NCBI GenBank assembly: GCA_045614605.1
Contig: JAZLDH010000009.1
Location: 1-64,000 of the forward strand
DNA: 64,000 bases
DNA from: Onthomorpha sp937906975
GTDB lineage: Bacteria; Bacteroidota; Bacteroidia; Bacteroidales; P3
Reading direction: 5' to 3'
Shown here: positions 42,583 through 51,106 of the stretch, piece by piece
Layout of the letters: each line of letters starts with the position of its first letter
Position numbering within the stretch: position 1 is the first letter of the stretch
Position numbers and translations under genes: made by a program
The notes under the pieces: model-generated
The model's database searches: none
What the model saw: only the letters and a program-made list of their open reading frames with translations
Told to the model about the DNA's origin: nothing

Positions 42583-43644
42583 CTATTCTGCTGTTTCTAA
42601 TATTTTGTCAAGATTTTTTGTGTGAGAGGTTTCTATCTCTCCCTTTGAGTTTGAGTAGATGAATATTGCGTCATATTCTGGGTGCTTTTTGAGAAATTCT
42701 TCTGCTTTCTCTTTTCCCATTACCATAAAGGCAGTTGCCAATCCGTCTGCTGTGGTTGCGTCATCTGCAATTACTGATACGCTTAATAGATTGTGAGAAA
42801 CAGAGCGTCCTGTCTTTGGATTGATTGTGTGAGAAAGGCGAATGCCATCTTCTTCTATGTATTTGCGATAGTTACCACTTGTTACTATGGATTTGTTTTC
42901 AAGCTTTACAAAACTATTATACTCTCTTTCGGCATACATGTCTTTGGATGGATTTTCTATTGCTACTCTCCATTGTTGTCCGTCAGGCTTTCGTCCGCTT
43001 GCAAAGACTTCTCCGCCTACATCTACTATGTGTTGTTTTATGTTATTACGGATTAAATATTGACTAATTTTGTCTGTGGTGTAGCCTTGCGCTATTGCGT
43101 TGAAATCTATTCGTGTTTGAGGATATTGTTTTATTAGTTTTCCATCTTCTATTCTTAGTTTGTCATATCCTACATAAAGCATCATAGAGTCGATTTCAGC
43201 ATCTGATAGTTTTTTTCTTTCTTTTGCTGCAAAACCATGTGCTTCTATCAATGCTCCAAGGCTGATATCGAAAGCTCCGTCTGTGAGTTTGGAAATTTTT
43301 TCTGCGGCCATGAAGTTCTCTAATAAGATATTATCTAAGGTATTTCTTTGATTGTTGTTTATTTCGTTGAGGTTGGAATTTGGATTCCAAAGAGAGATAG
43401 AGTTATCTATTGTTGTGAGAATCCTATCTATGCCTTTTTTGATTTCAGATGAGGGTTGCCAGTTATTTTTTACGCACCATTTATCTTCGGGAGCAAAATA
43501 TACTATATGATAATAGGTGCCTTGTGTCCTGCCGTTAAGGGTATATTTTTTCAATTCAGGATTTGCATTATTGCTACAAGCTGAAAGAAAAATTAAAATC
43601 AAAGAAAGAGAAAAATAAAATGGTGCTTTTTGAAATTTAATCAT
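42583..43644 (-). CDS. apbE: FAD:protein FMN transferase
   Basis: ApbE attaches FMN covalently to Thr/Ser in flavoproteins such as NqrB/NqrC and RnfG/RnfD. The 353-residue lipoprotein (lipobox LSACSNN, Cys about 23) has GRTQGTYYHIVYF at the start, IDFNAIAQGYTTD (about 165), VDVGGEVFASG (about 200) and HTINPKTGRSV (about 268) with ATTADGLATAFMVMG, the FAD/Mg site. It is placed upstream of the helicase on one transcript. No Nqr/Rnf genes are in the window. Confidence 0.94.
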   Translation of the reverse strand: MIKFQKAPFYFSLSLILIFLSACSNNANPELKKYTLNGRTQGTYYHIVYFAPEDKWCVKNNWQPSSEIKKGIDRILTTIDNSISLWNPNSNLNEINNNQRNTLDNILLENFMAAEKISKLTDGAFDISLGALIEAHGFAAKERKKLSDAEIDSMMLYVGYDKLRIEDGKLIKQYPQTRIDFNAIAQGYTTDKISQYLIRNNIKQHIVDVGGEVFASGRKPDGQQWRVAIENPSKDMYAEREYNSFVKLENKSIVTSGNYRKYIEEDGIRLSHTINPKTGRSVSHNLLSVSVIADDATTADGLATAFMVMGKEKAEEFLKKHPEYDAIFIYSNSKGEIETSHTKNLDKILETAE

Positions 43645-43666
43645 AGAATCATTTTTTTAATTTGTG

Positions 43667-43674
43667 CAAAGATA
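43667..43674 (-). promoter_or_regulatory. -7 box for apbE
   Basis: TATCTTTG on the minus strand lies 22 bp before the start codon at 43644. Confidence 0.6.
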
Positions 43675-43713
43675 GTGTTTTGTTTCCCATTTTAATTTGT
43701 TTAAATTTTGAAT

Positions 43714-43840
43714 TGTTGATAAATCTCTGATTTTGCGTAAAATAAATTTTTGATATAAATGTAACATTTCAAGATATAGAGCGTAAAAACAGGCAAATAA
43801 ATGGTAATTTTTGGGAGTAAATGGAAAAAAGTTATCAACA
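43714..43840. promoter_or_regulatory. Two DnaA-box-like 9-mers in the gap before mraZ
   Basis: In the 217-bp gap 43680-43896, TTATCAACA appears at 43832-43840 (+) and as its complement at 43714-43722 (-). This fits the relaxed E. coli DnaA box TTATC(C/A)A(C/A)A but not the strict one. A strict match occurs upstream of ftsZ (56854-56862). The rest of the gap is AT-rich with no other feature I can support. Confidence 0.35.
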
Positions 43841-43866
43841 AATATATTTTTTTGGGAGAAATGTAG

Positions 43867-43874
43867 TAATTTTA
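43867..43874 (+). promoter_or_regulatory. Probable promoter box for the division/cell-wall cluster
   Basis: TAATTTTA within AGTAATTTTACAAA is a one-base variant of TAnnTTTG. An almost identical 14-mer precedes ftsZ (56901-56914), suggesting a shared promoter type. The mraZ ATG is at 43897. Confidence 0.5.
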
Positions 43875-43896
43875 CAAACTGAAAAATAGTAGAATT

Positions 43897-44367
43897 ATGT
43901 CATCAATTGTAGGTATAGAGTTTTGCAAAATTGATTCAAACGGCAGGTTGAAATTACCTGTTGCTTTGAAGAAGCAGCTTATTACCTCTGATGACGCAAG
44001 GTTTGTTCTCAGAAAAAGCATCTATAATTCGTATTTGGAACTTTTTACTTACTCCGATTTTCAAGAAGAAGTGGCAAGACTTCAACGAAATCTTAACCCT
44101 TATGACCCAAAAGCGAAAAGGTTGTATAGGAGATTGACTCAAGCTAACATAGTAGAACTTGATTCAAGCGATAGAATCCTAATCCCTGTTGAGCAAAGAA
44201 CAATGGCTAACATAGATAAGGATATTGTATTGCATGCATCAGGAAAATTTATTGAAGTTTGGGACGCTCAAACCTACAATTCGCTTGATGAAGATGACTT
44301 CGATTATATATCTTCTACTGAGCAACTACTTGGTAATCTACAAGAGGTCAATTGTGATAAGGATTAA
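43897..44367 (+). CDS. mraZ: Transcriptional regulator MraZ
   Basis: This 156-residue protein has two AbrB-like swapped-hairpin domains. The conserved N-terminal repeat shows FCKIDSNGRLKLPVALKK (about 6-23), and the second repeat LDSSDRILIPVEQR lies near 87-100. MraZ binds DNA near the start of the division/cell-wall cluster in other bacteria and represses it. It is the first gene of that cluster here. Confidence 0.94.
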   Translation: MSSIVGIEFCKIDSNGRLKLPVALKKQLITSDDARFVLRKSIYNSYLELFTYSDFQEEVARLQRNLNPYDPKAKRLYRRLTQANIVELDSSDRILIPVEQRTMANIDKDIVLHASGKFIEVWDAQTYNSLDEDDFDYISSTEQLLGNLQEVNCDKD

Positions 44368-44377
44368 GATTTAGAAA

Positions 44378-45283
44378 ATGCAGAAAGAAGAATATCATAT
44401 TCCAGTAATGTTAGATGAATGTATGGAAGGCTTAAATATTAAGCCCGATGGCATTTATGTTGATTTGACATTTGGTGGTGGAGGACATTCAAAAGCAATT
44501 CTTCAACGCCTTTCGTCTGAGGGAAGTTTGTATGCGTTTGACCAAGATAGCGATGCTGTGAAAAATGCCTTAGATGACGATAGGTTTACTATGATTGAGG
44601 ATAATTTTTCTAATCTTACAAATCAGTTAAAGCTTTATAGAGTAACGCAAGTTGATGGAATACTTGCCGATTTGGGTATTTCGTCTTATCAAATTGATTG
44701 TGCGGAAAGAGGATTTAGTACAAGATTTGATGCGGAGCTTGATTTGAGAATGAATAGAAAGCAGATTCTTACCGCGAAAGATCTGGTTAATACTTATTCT
44801 TTGGAGCAATTGAAAAAGATATTTGCAGATTATGGTGAATTATCAAACGCTTATCAAATTGCAAAGAAAATAGAATCCTCGCAAATAGAAGGAATAACAA
44901 CTACAACTCAATTGAAAGAAATTATTTCTCCACTTGCACCAAAAGGAAAAGAGAATAAATTTTTTGCACAAGTGTTCCAGGCCTTGAGAATAGAGGTTAA
45001 TGGAGAGATTGATGTGTTAAAAAAAATGTTAGAGCAAACTGCTCCATTATTAGCTAAAGACGGAAGACTTGTAGTTATGAGTTATCATTCTTTGGAAGAC
45101 AGATTAGTGAAAAATTATATGAAGGCAGGAAATTGTGAGGGGAATGTGGAAAAGGATTTCTTTGGAAATGTTTTAAATGATTTGGAATTGGTAAATAGAA
45201 AGCCAATAACAGCAAGCGAGGAAGAGTTGGAAAGAAATCCTCGCTCAAGAAGCGCAAAATTGAGAATAGCCAAAAAGAAATAG
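44378..45283 (+). CDS. rsmH: 16S rRNA (cytosine-N4) methyltransferase RsmH
   Basis: The 301-residue protein methylates C1402 of 16S rRNA. It has HIPVMLDECMEGL at the start, then DLTFGGGGHSKAIL (SAM site, about 30-42), ADLGISSYQID (about 100) and VMSYHSLEDRLVKNYMK (about 225-245). It lies 10 bp after mraZ, the standard order mraZ-rsmH-ftsL-ftsI. Confidence 0.97.
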   Translation: MQKEEYHIPVMLDECMEGLNIKPDGIYVDLTFGGGGHSKAILQRLSSEGSLYAFDQDSDAVKNALDDDRFTMIEDNFSNLTNQLKLYRVTQVDGILADLGISSYQIDCAERGFSTRFDAELDLRMNRKQILTAKDLVNTYSLEQLKKIFADYGELSNAYQIAKKIESSQIEGITTTTQLKEIISPLAPKGKENKFFAQVFQALRIEVNGEIDVLKKMLEQTAPLLAKDGRLVVMSYHSLEDRLVKNYMKAGNCEGNVEKDFFGNVLNDLELVNRKPITASEEELERNPRSRSAKLRIAKKK

Positions 45284-45286
45284 TTG

Positions 45287-45601
45287 ATGAAGATAAGGGA
45301 AATAATAAGAGGAGAAGTATTATTAAGAAAGTGGTTTACTAAAAATATATGGTTGTTTTTATTGATTGCTGTTTTGTGGATAGTTTATATTGCAAATAGA
45401 TATAGAATAGAAACAACGGTAAAGCAAATTGAAAACACAAATAAAGAAATTAAAGAATTGGAGATGAAACGCACAAGTATAAAAACTCAATACCAAAGAA
45501 TATCAACGATGATGGAATTGGAAAAAACGTTATCTCCAATTGGTGTTAGTGTGTCGAGAGAACCTATAAAAAAAGTTATACTAATAGAAGAAAATGAGTA
45601 A
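45287..45601 (+). CDS. ftsL: FtsL-like division protein
   Basis: This is a 104-residue bitopic protein with a basic N-terminus, a membrane helix (about 19-37) and a coiled coil (about 40-80, RYRIETTVKQIENTNKEIKE). The frame could begin at TTG 45284, but ATG at 45287 is the natural start, 3 bp after the rsmH stop. FtsL stabilises FtsB/FtsQ and activates the septal synthase. Sequence is weakly conserved; position and topology carry the call. Confidence 0.82.
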   Translation: MKIREIIRGEVLLRKWFTKNIWLFLLIAVLWIVYIANRYRIETTVKQIENTNKEIKELEMKRTSIKTQYQRISTMMELEKTLSPIGVSVSREPIKKVILIEENE

Positions 45602-47810
45602 TACAACGTCTGAAAATAATAAAACAAGAGTTATAAGAACTTCTATAATATACATAGTAGTAACAGTATTACTTGTGATTATTCTATGTAGGGTTTTGTA
45701 TATTCAAATCGCTTTACATGATAGGGAACTTGAAAAACAAAAAAAGAGAATAGTACAAGAAAGAACTTATCAAGCAAAAAGAGGAAATATTTACTCTATT
45801 GATTATGATACTGGCGAATATTTGATGTTGGCAACAGATGTTCCAATATATGATATGTACATAGATTTGGGTAAACAAAAAGATAAAAAAACAGAAAAAA
45901 AGGAATGGGTTATTCCAGATAGTATTTTTAGGAAGGATTTAAAGCCAATGTGTGATAGTTTGGCAAAAATATTTGCTCATAAGAAAGATGGAAAAACTTC
46001 TGCTGAATATCAACAATATTTTTTGTCATTTAGAAATAAGGAAAAGAATAGAGGTGTACCTGTTGCAAGGGATATAACATACGAAGAATTGCAAAGACTC
46101 AAAACTTTTCCAATAATAGGAAGGGCAATCAAAGATAAAAAAGATACAACCAAAGTATTTTATAGATTAAGTCATAGAGTTCATGTTGCAGAGAAAGGAA
46201 AGAGAGTATATCCTTACTATCCTTTGGCAAGAAGAACGATAGGAATAAAATTAACAGGTGATTGCGATACTTGTTATAATGGTATTGATGGAGGATTTGA
46301 TAAGTATTTAAGAGGGGAAAAGGGACATCGTTTGGAAAGAAAGATAAATCCTGGTGTTTGGGTGCCATATAATAAGGATGAAAAGATAACTGCAAAAAAT
46401 GGATACGATGTAGTAACAAGTATAGACGTAAGTTTGCAAGAGTTGGCTGAAAGTTCATTGATGAATTGTTTGCAAACAAATGAGGCTGAAAGCGGTTGCG
46501 TTATCTTAATGGAGGTTGAAACAGGTTTTGTACGAGCAATCGCAAGTTTTACTGATATAAAGGGAACATATTTTGAAAACAACAATATAGCTATTTCTAG
46601 TTCTTTTGAACCTGGTTCAACATTTAAAACTGTAACTGCAATGATGATGTTGGACAAAGGTCTTGCTACTCTTTCGGATTCGGTACCTACGGGAGCAAAA
46701 CTCTTTCCAGGAAATAAAAAACCTATAAAAGACGTAGGAGAGATTAATAGGGGAAATATAAGTTTTGAAAGGGCGTTAGAGATTTCGTCAAATGTTGGTA
46801 TAAGTCAGCTAGTTTTTGATGTTTATGGTGCAACTGCTGCAAAAAGAAAAAAGTTTCAAGAAGATTTAATGCAGTATTTCCCATGCGAAAGGTTAGGTTT
46901 GGACATAGATGTTCACGAACCAAAACCTATTATACGTTCTTCAGAAAATCCTAGCGACTTATTGAGAATGAGTTTTGGTTATGTTACTCAGATGACTCCG
47001 CTTCAAATGTTGACTTTCTATAATGCTATTGCAAACAATGGTAAGATGCTAAAACCTCAGTTTGTAACAGAGGTGTTGAGAGATGGAATTGTTGAAAAGG
47101 TATTTGAGCCTATTGTTATAAAGGATAGTATTTGTAAAAGAAGTACAAGAGATTCTATTCACAGAGTCTTGAAAGGGGTTGTGAACAACGGTACAGGACG
47201 AAGATTAAAAGGCGCTTCTTACGGAATTGCAGGGAAATCAGGAACAGCTGAAATAAATTATGATGAAAAGGGAGTTATAAAAAAACTTCACAGAGCTTCT
47301 TTTGTTGGATATTTTCCTGCAGATGAACCTAAGTATTCTTGTATAGTACTTATAATAGATCCAAAAGGATCGAAAACTCATGGAGGTGATTTGGCAGCTC
47401 CTGTTTTCAGAGATTTATCTGATAGAGTTGTTGGAACAAGAATTGGATTGAGCAAGATTGGAAACACAACTGAAAAGAAAATCCCTATTATGAAATTTGG
47501 TAATACTGCATCTTATGAGGCTTTATGTCAGTCTTTGGGATTTGATGTAAATCTTCCTTCTTCTCAATGGTTAAAAGTAAGAGAGATAAAGGATAGTTTG
47601 GAATTTATCCCTTACAATATAAACAAAGATGTTGTGCCTAATGTAATAGGATTAACGATAAAAGATGCTTTATATATGCTTGAAAATCTCGGTATGCAAG
47701 TTAGGTTTAAGGGAAAAGGAAAAGTGATTAGTCAAAGCATAGCGGCAGGAAGTAAAATAACAGATGAGGTAATTGTCTTAGAATTAGGCATAAATAATTC
47801 AAAGAAATAA
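45594..47810 (+). CDS. ftsI: Septal peptidoglycan transpeptidase FtsI (class B PBP)
   Basis: The 738-residue class B penicillin-binding protein has one N-terminal membrane helix (about 18-40) and a dimerisation domain. The transpeptidase domain has the SxxK serine in SSFEPGSTFKTVTAMM (about 343), SSN in EISSNVGIS (about 400) and KSG in GIAGKSGTAEIN (about 548). A C-terminal PASTA domain (about 680-738, VVPNVIGLTIKDALYMLENLG) follows, typical of Bacteroidetes FtsI. It overlaps ftsL by 8 bp; its stop lies within phased repeat units. Confidence 0.95.
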   Translation: MSNTTSENNKTRVIRTSIIYIVVTVLLVIILCRVLYIQIALHDRELEKQKKRIVQERTYQAKRGNIYSIDYDTGEYLMLATDVPIYDMYIDLGKQKDKKTEKKEWVIPDSIFRKDLKPMCDSLAKIFAHKKDGKTSAEYQQYFLSFRNKEKNRGVPVARDITYEELQRLKTFPIIGRAIKDKKDTTKVFYRLSHRVHVAEKGKRVYPYYPLARRTIGIKLTGDCDTCYNGIDGGFDKYLRGEKGHRLERKINPGVWVPYNKDEKITAKNGYDVVTSIDVSLQELAESSLMNCLQTNEAESGCVILMEVETGFVRAIASFTDIKGTYFENNNIAISSSFEPGSTFKTVTAMMMLDKGLATLSDSVPTGAKLFPGNKKPIKDVGEINRGNISFERALEISSNVGISQLVFDVYGATAAKRKKFQEDLMQYFPCERLGLDIDVHEPKPIIRSSENPSDLLRMSFGYVTQMTPLQMLTFYNAIANNGKMLKPQFVTEVLRDGIVEKVFEPIVIKDSICKRSTRDSIHRVLKGVVNNGTGRRLKGASYGIAGKSGTAEINYDEKGVIKKLHRASFVGYFPADEPKYSCIVLIIDPKGSKTHGGDLAAPVFRDLSDRVVGTRIGLSKIGNTTEKKIPIMKFGNTASYEALCQSLGFDVNLPSSQWLKVREIKDSLEFIPYNINKDVVPNVIGLTIKDALYMLENLGMQVRFKGKGKVISQSIAAGSKITDEVIVLELGINNSKK

Positions 47811-47846
47811 TTTTTTAAATCAAAGAGATAATTTTTTAAGTCAAAG
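47800..47846. repeat. 21-bp phased units between ftsI and murE
   Basis: CAAAG starts at 47800, 47821 and 47842 with units of the type TCAAAGAGATAATTTTTTAA. The first unit overlaps the ftsI stop and the last ends 4 bp before the murE ATG. This is the only sizeable gap in the otherwise tight cluster. Confidence 0.7.
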
Positions 47847-47850
47847 GAAA

Positions 47851-49293
47851 ATGAAAAGAAACCTAAGAGATTTATTGTTAGATATAAAAGTTATAGAACA
47901 AATAGGAAGTTTGGACTTATCTATTTGCGAAATAGTCTTTGATTCTCGTAAGGTTAAAAAAGATAGTCTATTTGTTGCTCAAAAGGGAACACAGATTGAT
48001 GGACACAATTTCATTGATTCAGCAATAAATGATGGAGCAAGCGTTGTAGTTTTAGAGCAAATGCCAGAGCAAATTAAAGAGGGTGTAACTTATTTAAAAG
48101 TAGAAAATTCTTCAAAAGCCTTGGCGTTGTTAGCAAGAAACTATTACGACAATCCTTCCTCTAAATTAAAATTAATAGGCATAACAGGAACTAATGGAAA
48201 AACAACAACCGTAACTCTATCCTATAATTTGTTTAAGTCCTTAGGCTATGAATGTGGCTTAATCTCTACAATAGTAAACAAAATAGGAAATAGAGAAATC
48301 GTTTCCACACACACCACACCTGATTCTTTATCATTGAATAAATTATTAAATGAAATGGTAGAGTGTGGTTGTGAATATGTTTTTATGGAAGTTAGTTCCC
48401 ATGCAGTAGACCAATATAGAATTTGGGGATTGTCATATTACGGAGGAGTATTTAGTAATATAACTCACGATCATTTAGATTACCATAAAACATTTGCTAA
48501 CTATATAAACGCAAAGAAAGGATTTTTTGATTCTTTATCTGAAAAGGCATTTTCTCTTACTAACATTGACGATAGAAATGGAGAGAAGATGTTGGAAACT
48601 ACAAAGTCTAAAAAATTCACTTATAGTTTGAGTAGAATGGCTGACTATAAGGCGAAGATAATTGAAAATAGTTTCTTTGGATTATTGCTAAATATAAATG
48701 GAAAAGAAGTATCTACACAATTAGTTGGGCAGTTTAACGCCTATAACCTACTTGCTATTTATTCCATAGCAGAATTGTGTGGATTGAAACAAGAAGAAAT
48801 TTTAGTAGGATTGAGTAAATTGAAAGCTGCTAATGGAAGATTTGAAACTTATCGTTTGAAAAATGGAGCCACAGCAATAATTGATTATGCTCATACCCCA
48901 GATGCTTTGCTTAATGTTATATCTACAATCAATGAAATCAAACTTGAAGGTAAGTTAATAACGGTTGTAGGTTGTGGAGGTAACAGAGATAAGACAAAAC
49001 GACCAGAAATGGCTAAGATTGCACAAGAAGGAAGCAATATAGTGATATTAACCTCTGATAATCCACGCTTTGAAAATCCTGAAGACATTATTGAAGATAT
49101 GAAAAAAGGAGTTGTGGATAACGAATCGTTGTTTTGCATAACTGATAGACGACAAGCAATAAAATTAGCTTCTCAATTAGCAAAAGATAAGGCAGATATA
49201 ATTCTTATTGCAGGCAAGGGCCACGAAACATATCAAGAAATAGAAGGCGTAAAGCATCATTTTGATGATAAAGAAGAGGTTTTAAAATATTGA
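47851..49293 (+). CDS. murE: UDP-MurNAc-tripeptide synthetase MurE
   Basis: This Mur ligase adds the third residue, meso-diaminopimelate, to UDP-MurNAc-L-Ala-D-Glu. The 480-residue protein shows VFDSRKVKKDSLFVA, the ATP loop ITGTNGKTTTVTL (about 113-123), THTTPDSLSLN and EVSSHAVDQYRI. The specificity motif DNPRFENPEDI (about 408-418) has DNPR, diagnostic for meso-DAP rather than Lys. The central domain is complete, in contrast to the neighbouring murD remnant. Confidence 0.96.
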   Translation: MKRNLRDLLLDIKVIEQIGSLDLSICEIVFDSRKVKKDSLFVAQKGTQIDGHNFIDSAINDGASVVVLEQMPEQIKEGVTYLKVENSSKALALLARNYYDNPSSKLKLIGITGTNGKTTTVTLSYNLFKSLGYECGLISTIVNKIGNREIVSTHTTPDSLSLNKLLNEMVECGCEYVFMEVSSHAVDQYRIWGLSYYGGVFSNITHDHLDYHKTFANYINAKKGFFDSLSEKAFSLTNIDDRNGEKMLETTKSKKFTYSLSRMADYKAKIIENSFFGLLLNINGKEVSTQLVGQFNAYNLLAIYSIAELCGLKQEEILVGLSKLKAANGRFETYRLKNGATAIIDYAHTPDALLNVISTINEIKLEGKLITVVGCGGNRDKTKRPEMAKIAQEGSNIVILTSDNPRFENPEDIIEDMKKGVVDNESLFCITDRRQAIKLASQLAKDKADIILIAGKGHETYQEIEGVKHHFDDKEEVLKY

Positions 49294-49314
49294 TAGTAAA
49301 AAAGATAAAATATT

Positions 49315-50568
49315 ATGTTGTATTATTTATTCGATTGGTTAGATTCGAGTTTTGATTTCCCAGGAGCAGGAGTGTTTCAGTACATTTCCTTTCGTGCTGC
49401 TGGTGCTGTGATAACTTCTTTACTTATTACAATAGTTTTTGGTAAGAAGTTAATAAACTTTTTACGAAGAAAACAAGTTGGAGAAACAGTAAGAGATTTA
49501 GGATTAGAAGGCCAAAAAGCAAAAGAAGGTACACCAACAATGGGAGGTCTTATAATATTGGCAGCAATTCTTATACCAACATTATTATTTGCTAAATTGG
49601 ATAATATTTATGTAATAATAATGTTGATAACAACTGTTTGGTTAGGAGCATTGGGCTTTATAGATGATTATATTAAGGTTTTTAGAAAAAATAAAGCAGG
49701 ATTAAGTGGAAAACTCAAAGTTGTAGGACAAGTTGTTTTAGGAATTGTGGTTGGTTGCATGATGTATTTCCACCCAGATATAACAATAAAAGAAAAAACT
49801 GAAATAGCTCAATATTCAAAAGAACATAATTTACAAGACAAATCGCAATATGAGCAAGCCAAAGTGGAGTTTCAAGAAGAATCTTCACGCTCTACTAAAA
49901 CTACAATACCATTTGTAAAAAATAATGAGTTTGATTATAGTTGGTTAATAAAGTGGATAGGCGATGATTATAAAGATTATGCTTGGTTAATATTCATTCC
50001 TATTGTGATATTCTTTATAACGGCAATTTCTAACGGAGCAAATCTTACCGATGGTATAGATGGACTTGCCACGGGTACCTCTGCTATCATTGGAGCTTGT
50101 TTAGCAATTCTTGCTTGGGTGTCGGGAAATATAATCTTTGCCAATTACCTTAATATAATGTATATTCCGAATGTTGGGGAATTGACAATTTTTATTGCTG
50201 CATTTGTTGGAGCGACTATGGGCTTTCTTTGGTACAATACTCACCCAGCTCAAATTTTTATGGGCGATACAGGTTCATTGGCAATAGGTGGAATAATTGC
50301 AGTATTTGCGATTTTGATAAGAAAAGAGTTGTTAATACCAATTCTATGTGGCGTTTTCATAGTAGAAAATCTTTCAGTTGTAATGCAGGTTTCTTACTTC
50401 AAATACACAAAGAAGAAATATGGAGAAGGAAGACGTATATTCCTTATGTCTCCACTTCATCATCATTATCAAAAGAAGGGTTATCCTGAACAAAAAATAG
50501 TACAAAGATTCTTTATAATTTCTATAATTTTAGCAGTAACCACAATAGTAACACTTAAATTAAGATAA
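49315..50568 (+). CDS. mraY: Phospho-MurNAc-pentapeptide transferase MraY
   Basis: This integral membrane enzyme transfers phospho-MurNAc-pentapeptide to undecaprenyl phosphate, making lipid I. At 417 residues it is the longer Bacteroidetes form, with a soluble insert (about 150-210). Motifs: TPTMGGLIIL (about 73), LGFIDDYIKVFRKNKAG (Asp pair, about 120), NGANLTDGIDGLATG (about 240-255), and NTHPAQIFMGDTGSLAIG (about 305). The 3' end is followed after 1 bp by the murD remnant. Confidence 0.96.
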   Translation: MLYYLFDWLDSSFDFPGAGVFQYISFRAAGAVITSLLITIVFGKKLINFLRRKQVGETVRDLGLEGQKAKEGTPTMGGLIILAAILIPTLLFAKLDNIYVIIMLITTVWLGALGFIDDYIKVFRKNKAGLSGKLKVVGQVVLGIVVGCMMYFHPDITIKEKTEIAQYSKEHNLQDKSQYEQAKVEFQEESSRSTKTTIPFVKNNEFDYSWLIKWIGDDYKDYAWLIFIPIVIFFITAISNGANLTDGIDGLATGTSAIIGACLAILAWVSGNIIFANYLNIMYIPNVGELTIFIAAFVGATMGFLWYNTHPAQIFMGDTGSLAIGGIIAVFAILIRKELLIPILCGVFIVENLSVVMQVSYFKYTKKKYGEGRRIFLMSPLHHHYQKKGYPEQKIVQRFFIISIILAVTTIVTLKLR

Positions 50569-50569
50569 A

Positions 50570-51103
50570 ATGACTATCGATAAGTTGGCAACACAAGGAA
50601 GAACTATATATTCAACTTTGGCAGGAAGACAATATTCAGAAGTTTCTCGTCTAAGAAATGAAACTTTAAAAAGTATGTTTGCAAGTAAAGAAAATGCTAA
50701 ACATAAAAGGCAAGTCGTAGCCAATATAAAAGGAGTAAACTATATTGATGACTCAAAAAGTATAAATCCTAATGCTACTTGGTTTACATTTGAGACAATT
50801 GGAAATCCGATTATATGGATTCTTGAAATAGAGGATAAGAATGAAAATTTCGTGTCTTTGGCTAATTCTGTAAAAGAAAAGGTTCATACTTTGATTGCGG
50901 TAGGAGGAAATGATAATAAAATATCTAAAGCCTTTAATGGATTGACAAATTTAATTCAAGTAAACAATTTGTCAGAGGCGGTAAAGATGGCATATTATTT
51001 TGCTAACGAACCAGATGTTGTTGTCTATTCTCCTGCAAATGGTAGTGAAGAAAATATTGAAAACAATGCAAATAGATTTTTGCAATTGGTAAATGAATTA
51101 TAG
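50570..51103 (+). CDS. murD: MurD C-terminal-domain remnant in the murD slot
   Basis: The 177-residue intact frame aligns with only the last part of MurD (about the C-terminal 40%). Homology begins at the segment normally LQGKHNxxN, here ATQGRTIYST, and continues through GVNYIDDSKSINPNATWF, the MurD DSKATNxNSTWY site. The substrate/UMA domain and the whole ATPase domain with GTNGKT are absent. Other signature residues are lost: EHR reads KHK, VGGVDKG reads LEIEDKN, and SPACASFDxFKNxxxRG reads SPANGSEENIENNANR. It sits 1 bp after mraY and 3 bp before ftsW, as murD normally would. It cannot be a MurD ligase on its own; it may be a pseudoenzyme or a decaying gene. Confidence 0.85.
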   Translation: MTIDKLATQGRTIYSTLAGRQYSEVSRLRNETLKSMFASKENAKHKRQVVANIKGVNYIDDSKSINPNATWFTFETIGNPIIWILEIEDKNENFVSLANSVKEKVHTLIAVGGNDNKISKAFNGLTNLIQVNNLSEAVKMAYYFANEPDVVVYSPANGSEENIENNANRFLQLVNEL

Positions 51104-51106
51104 TAA

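Noticed and set aside
46129..46657. Minus-strand frames within ftsI
   Set aside because: Shadows of a conserved coding sequence in AT-rich DNA.
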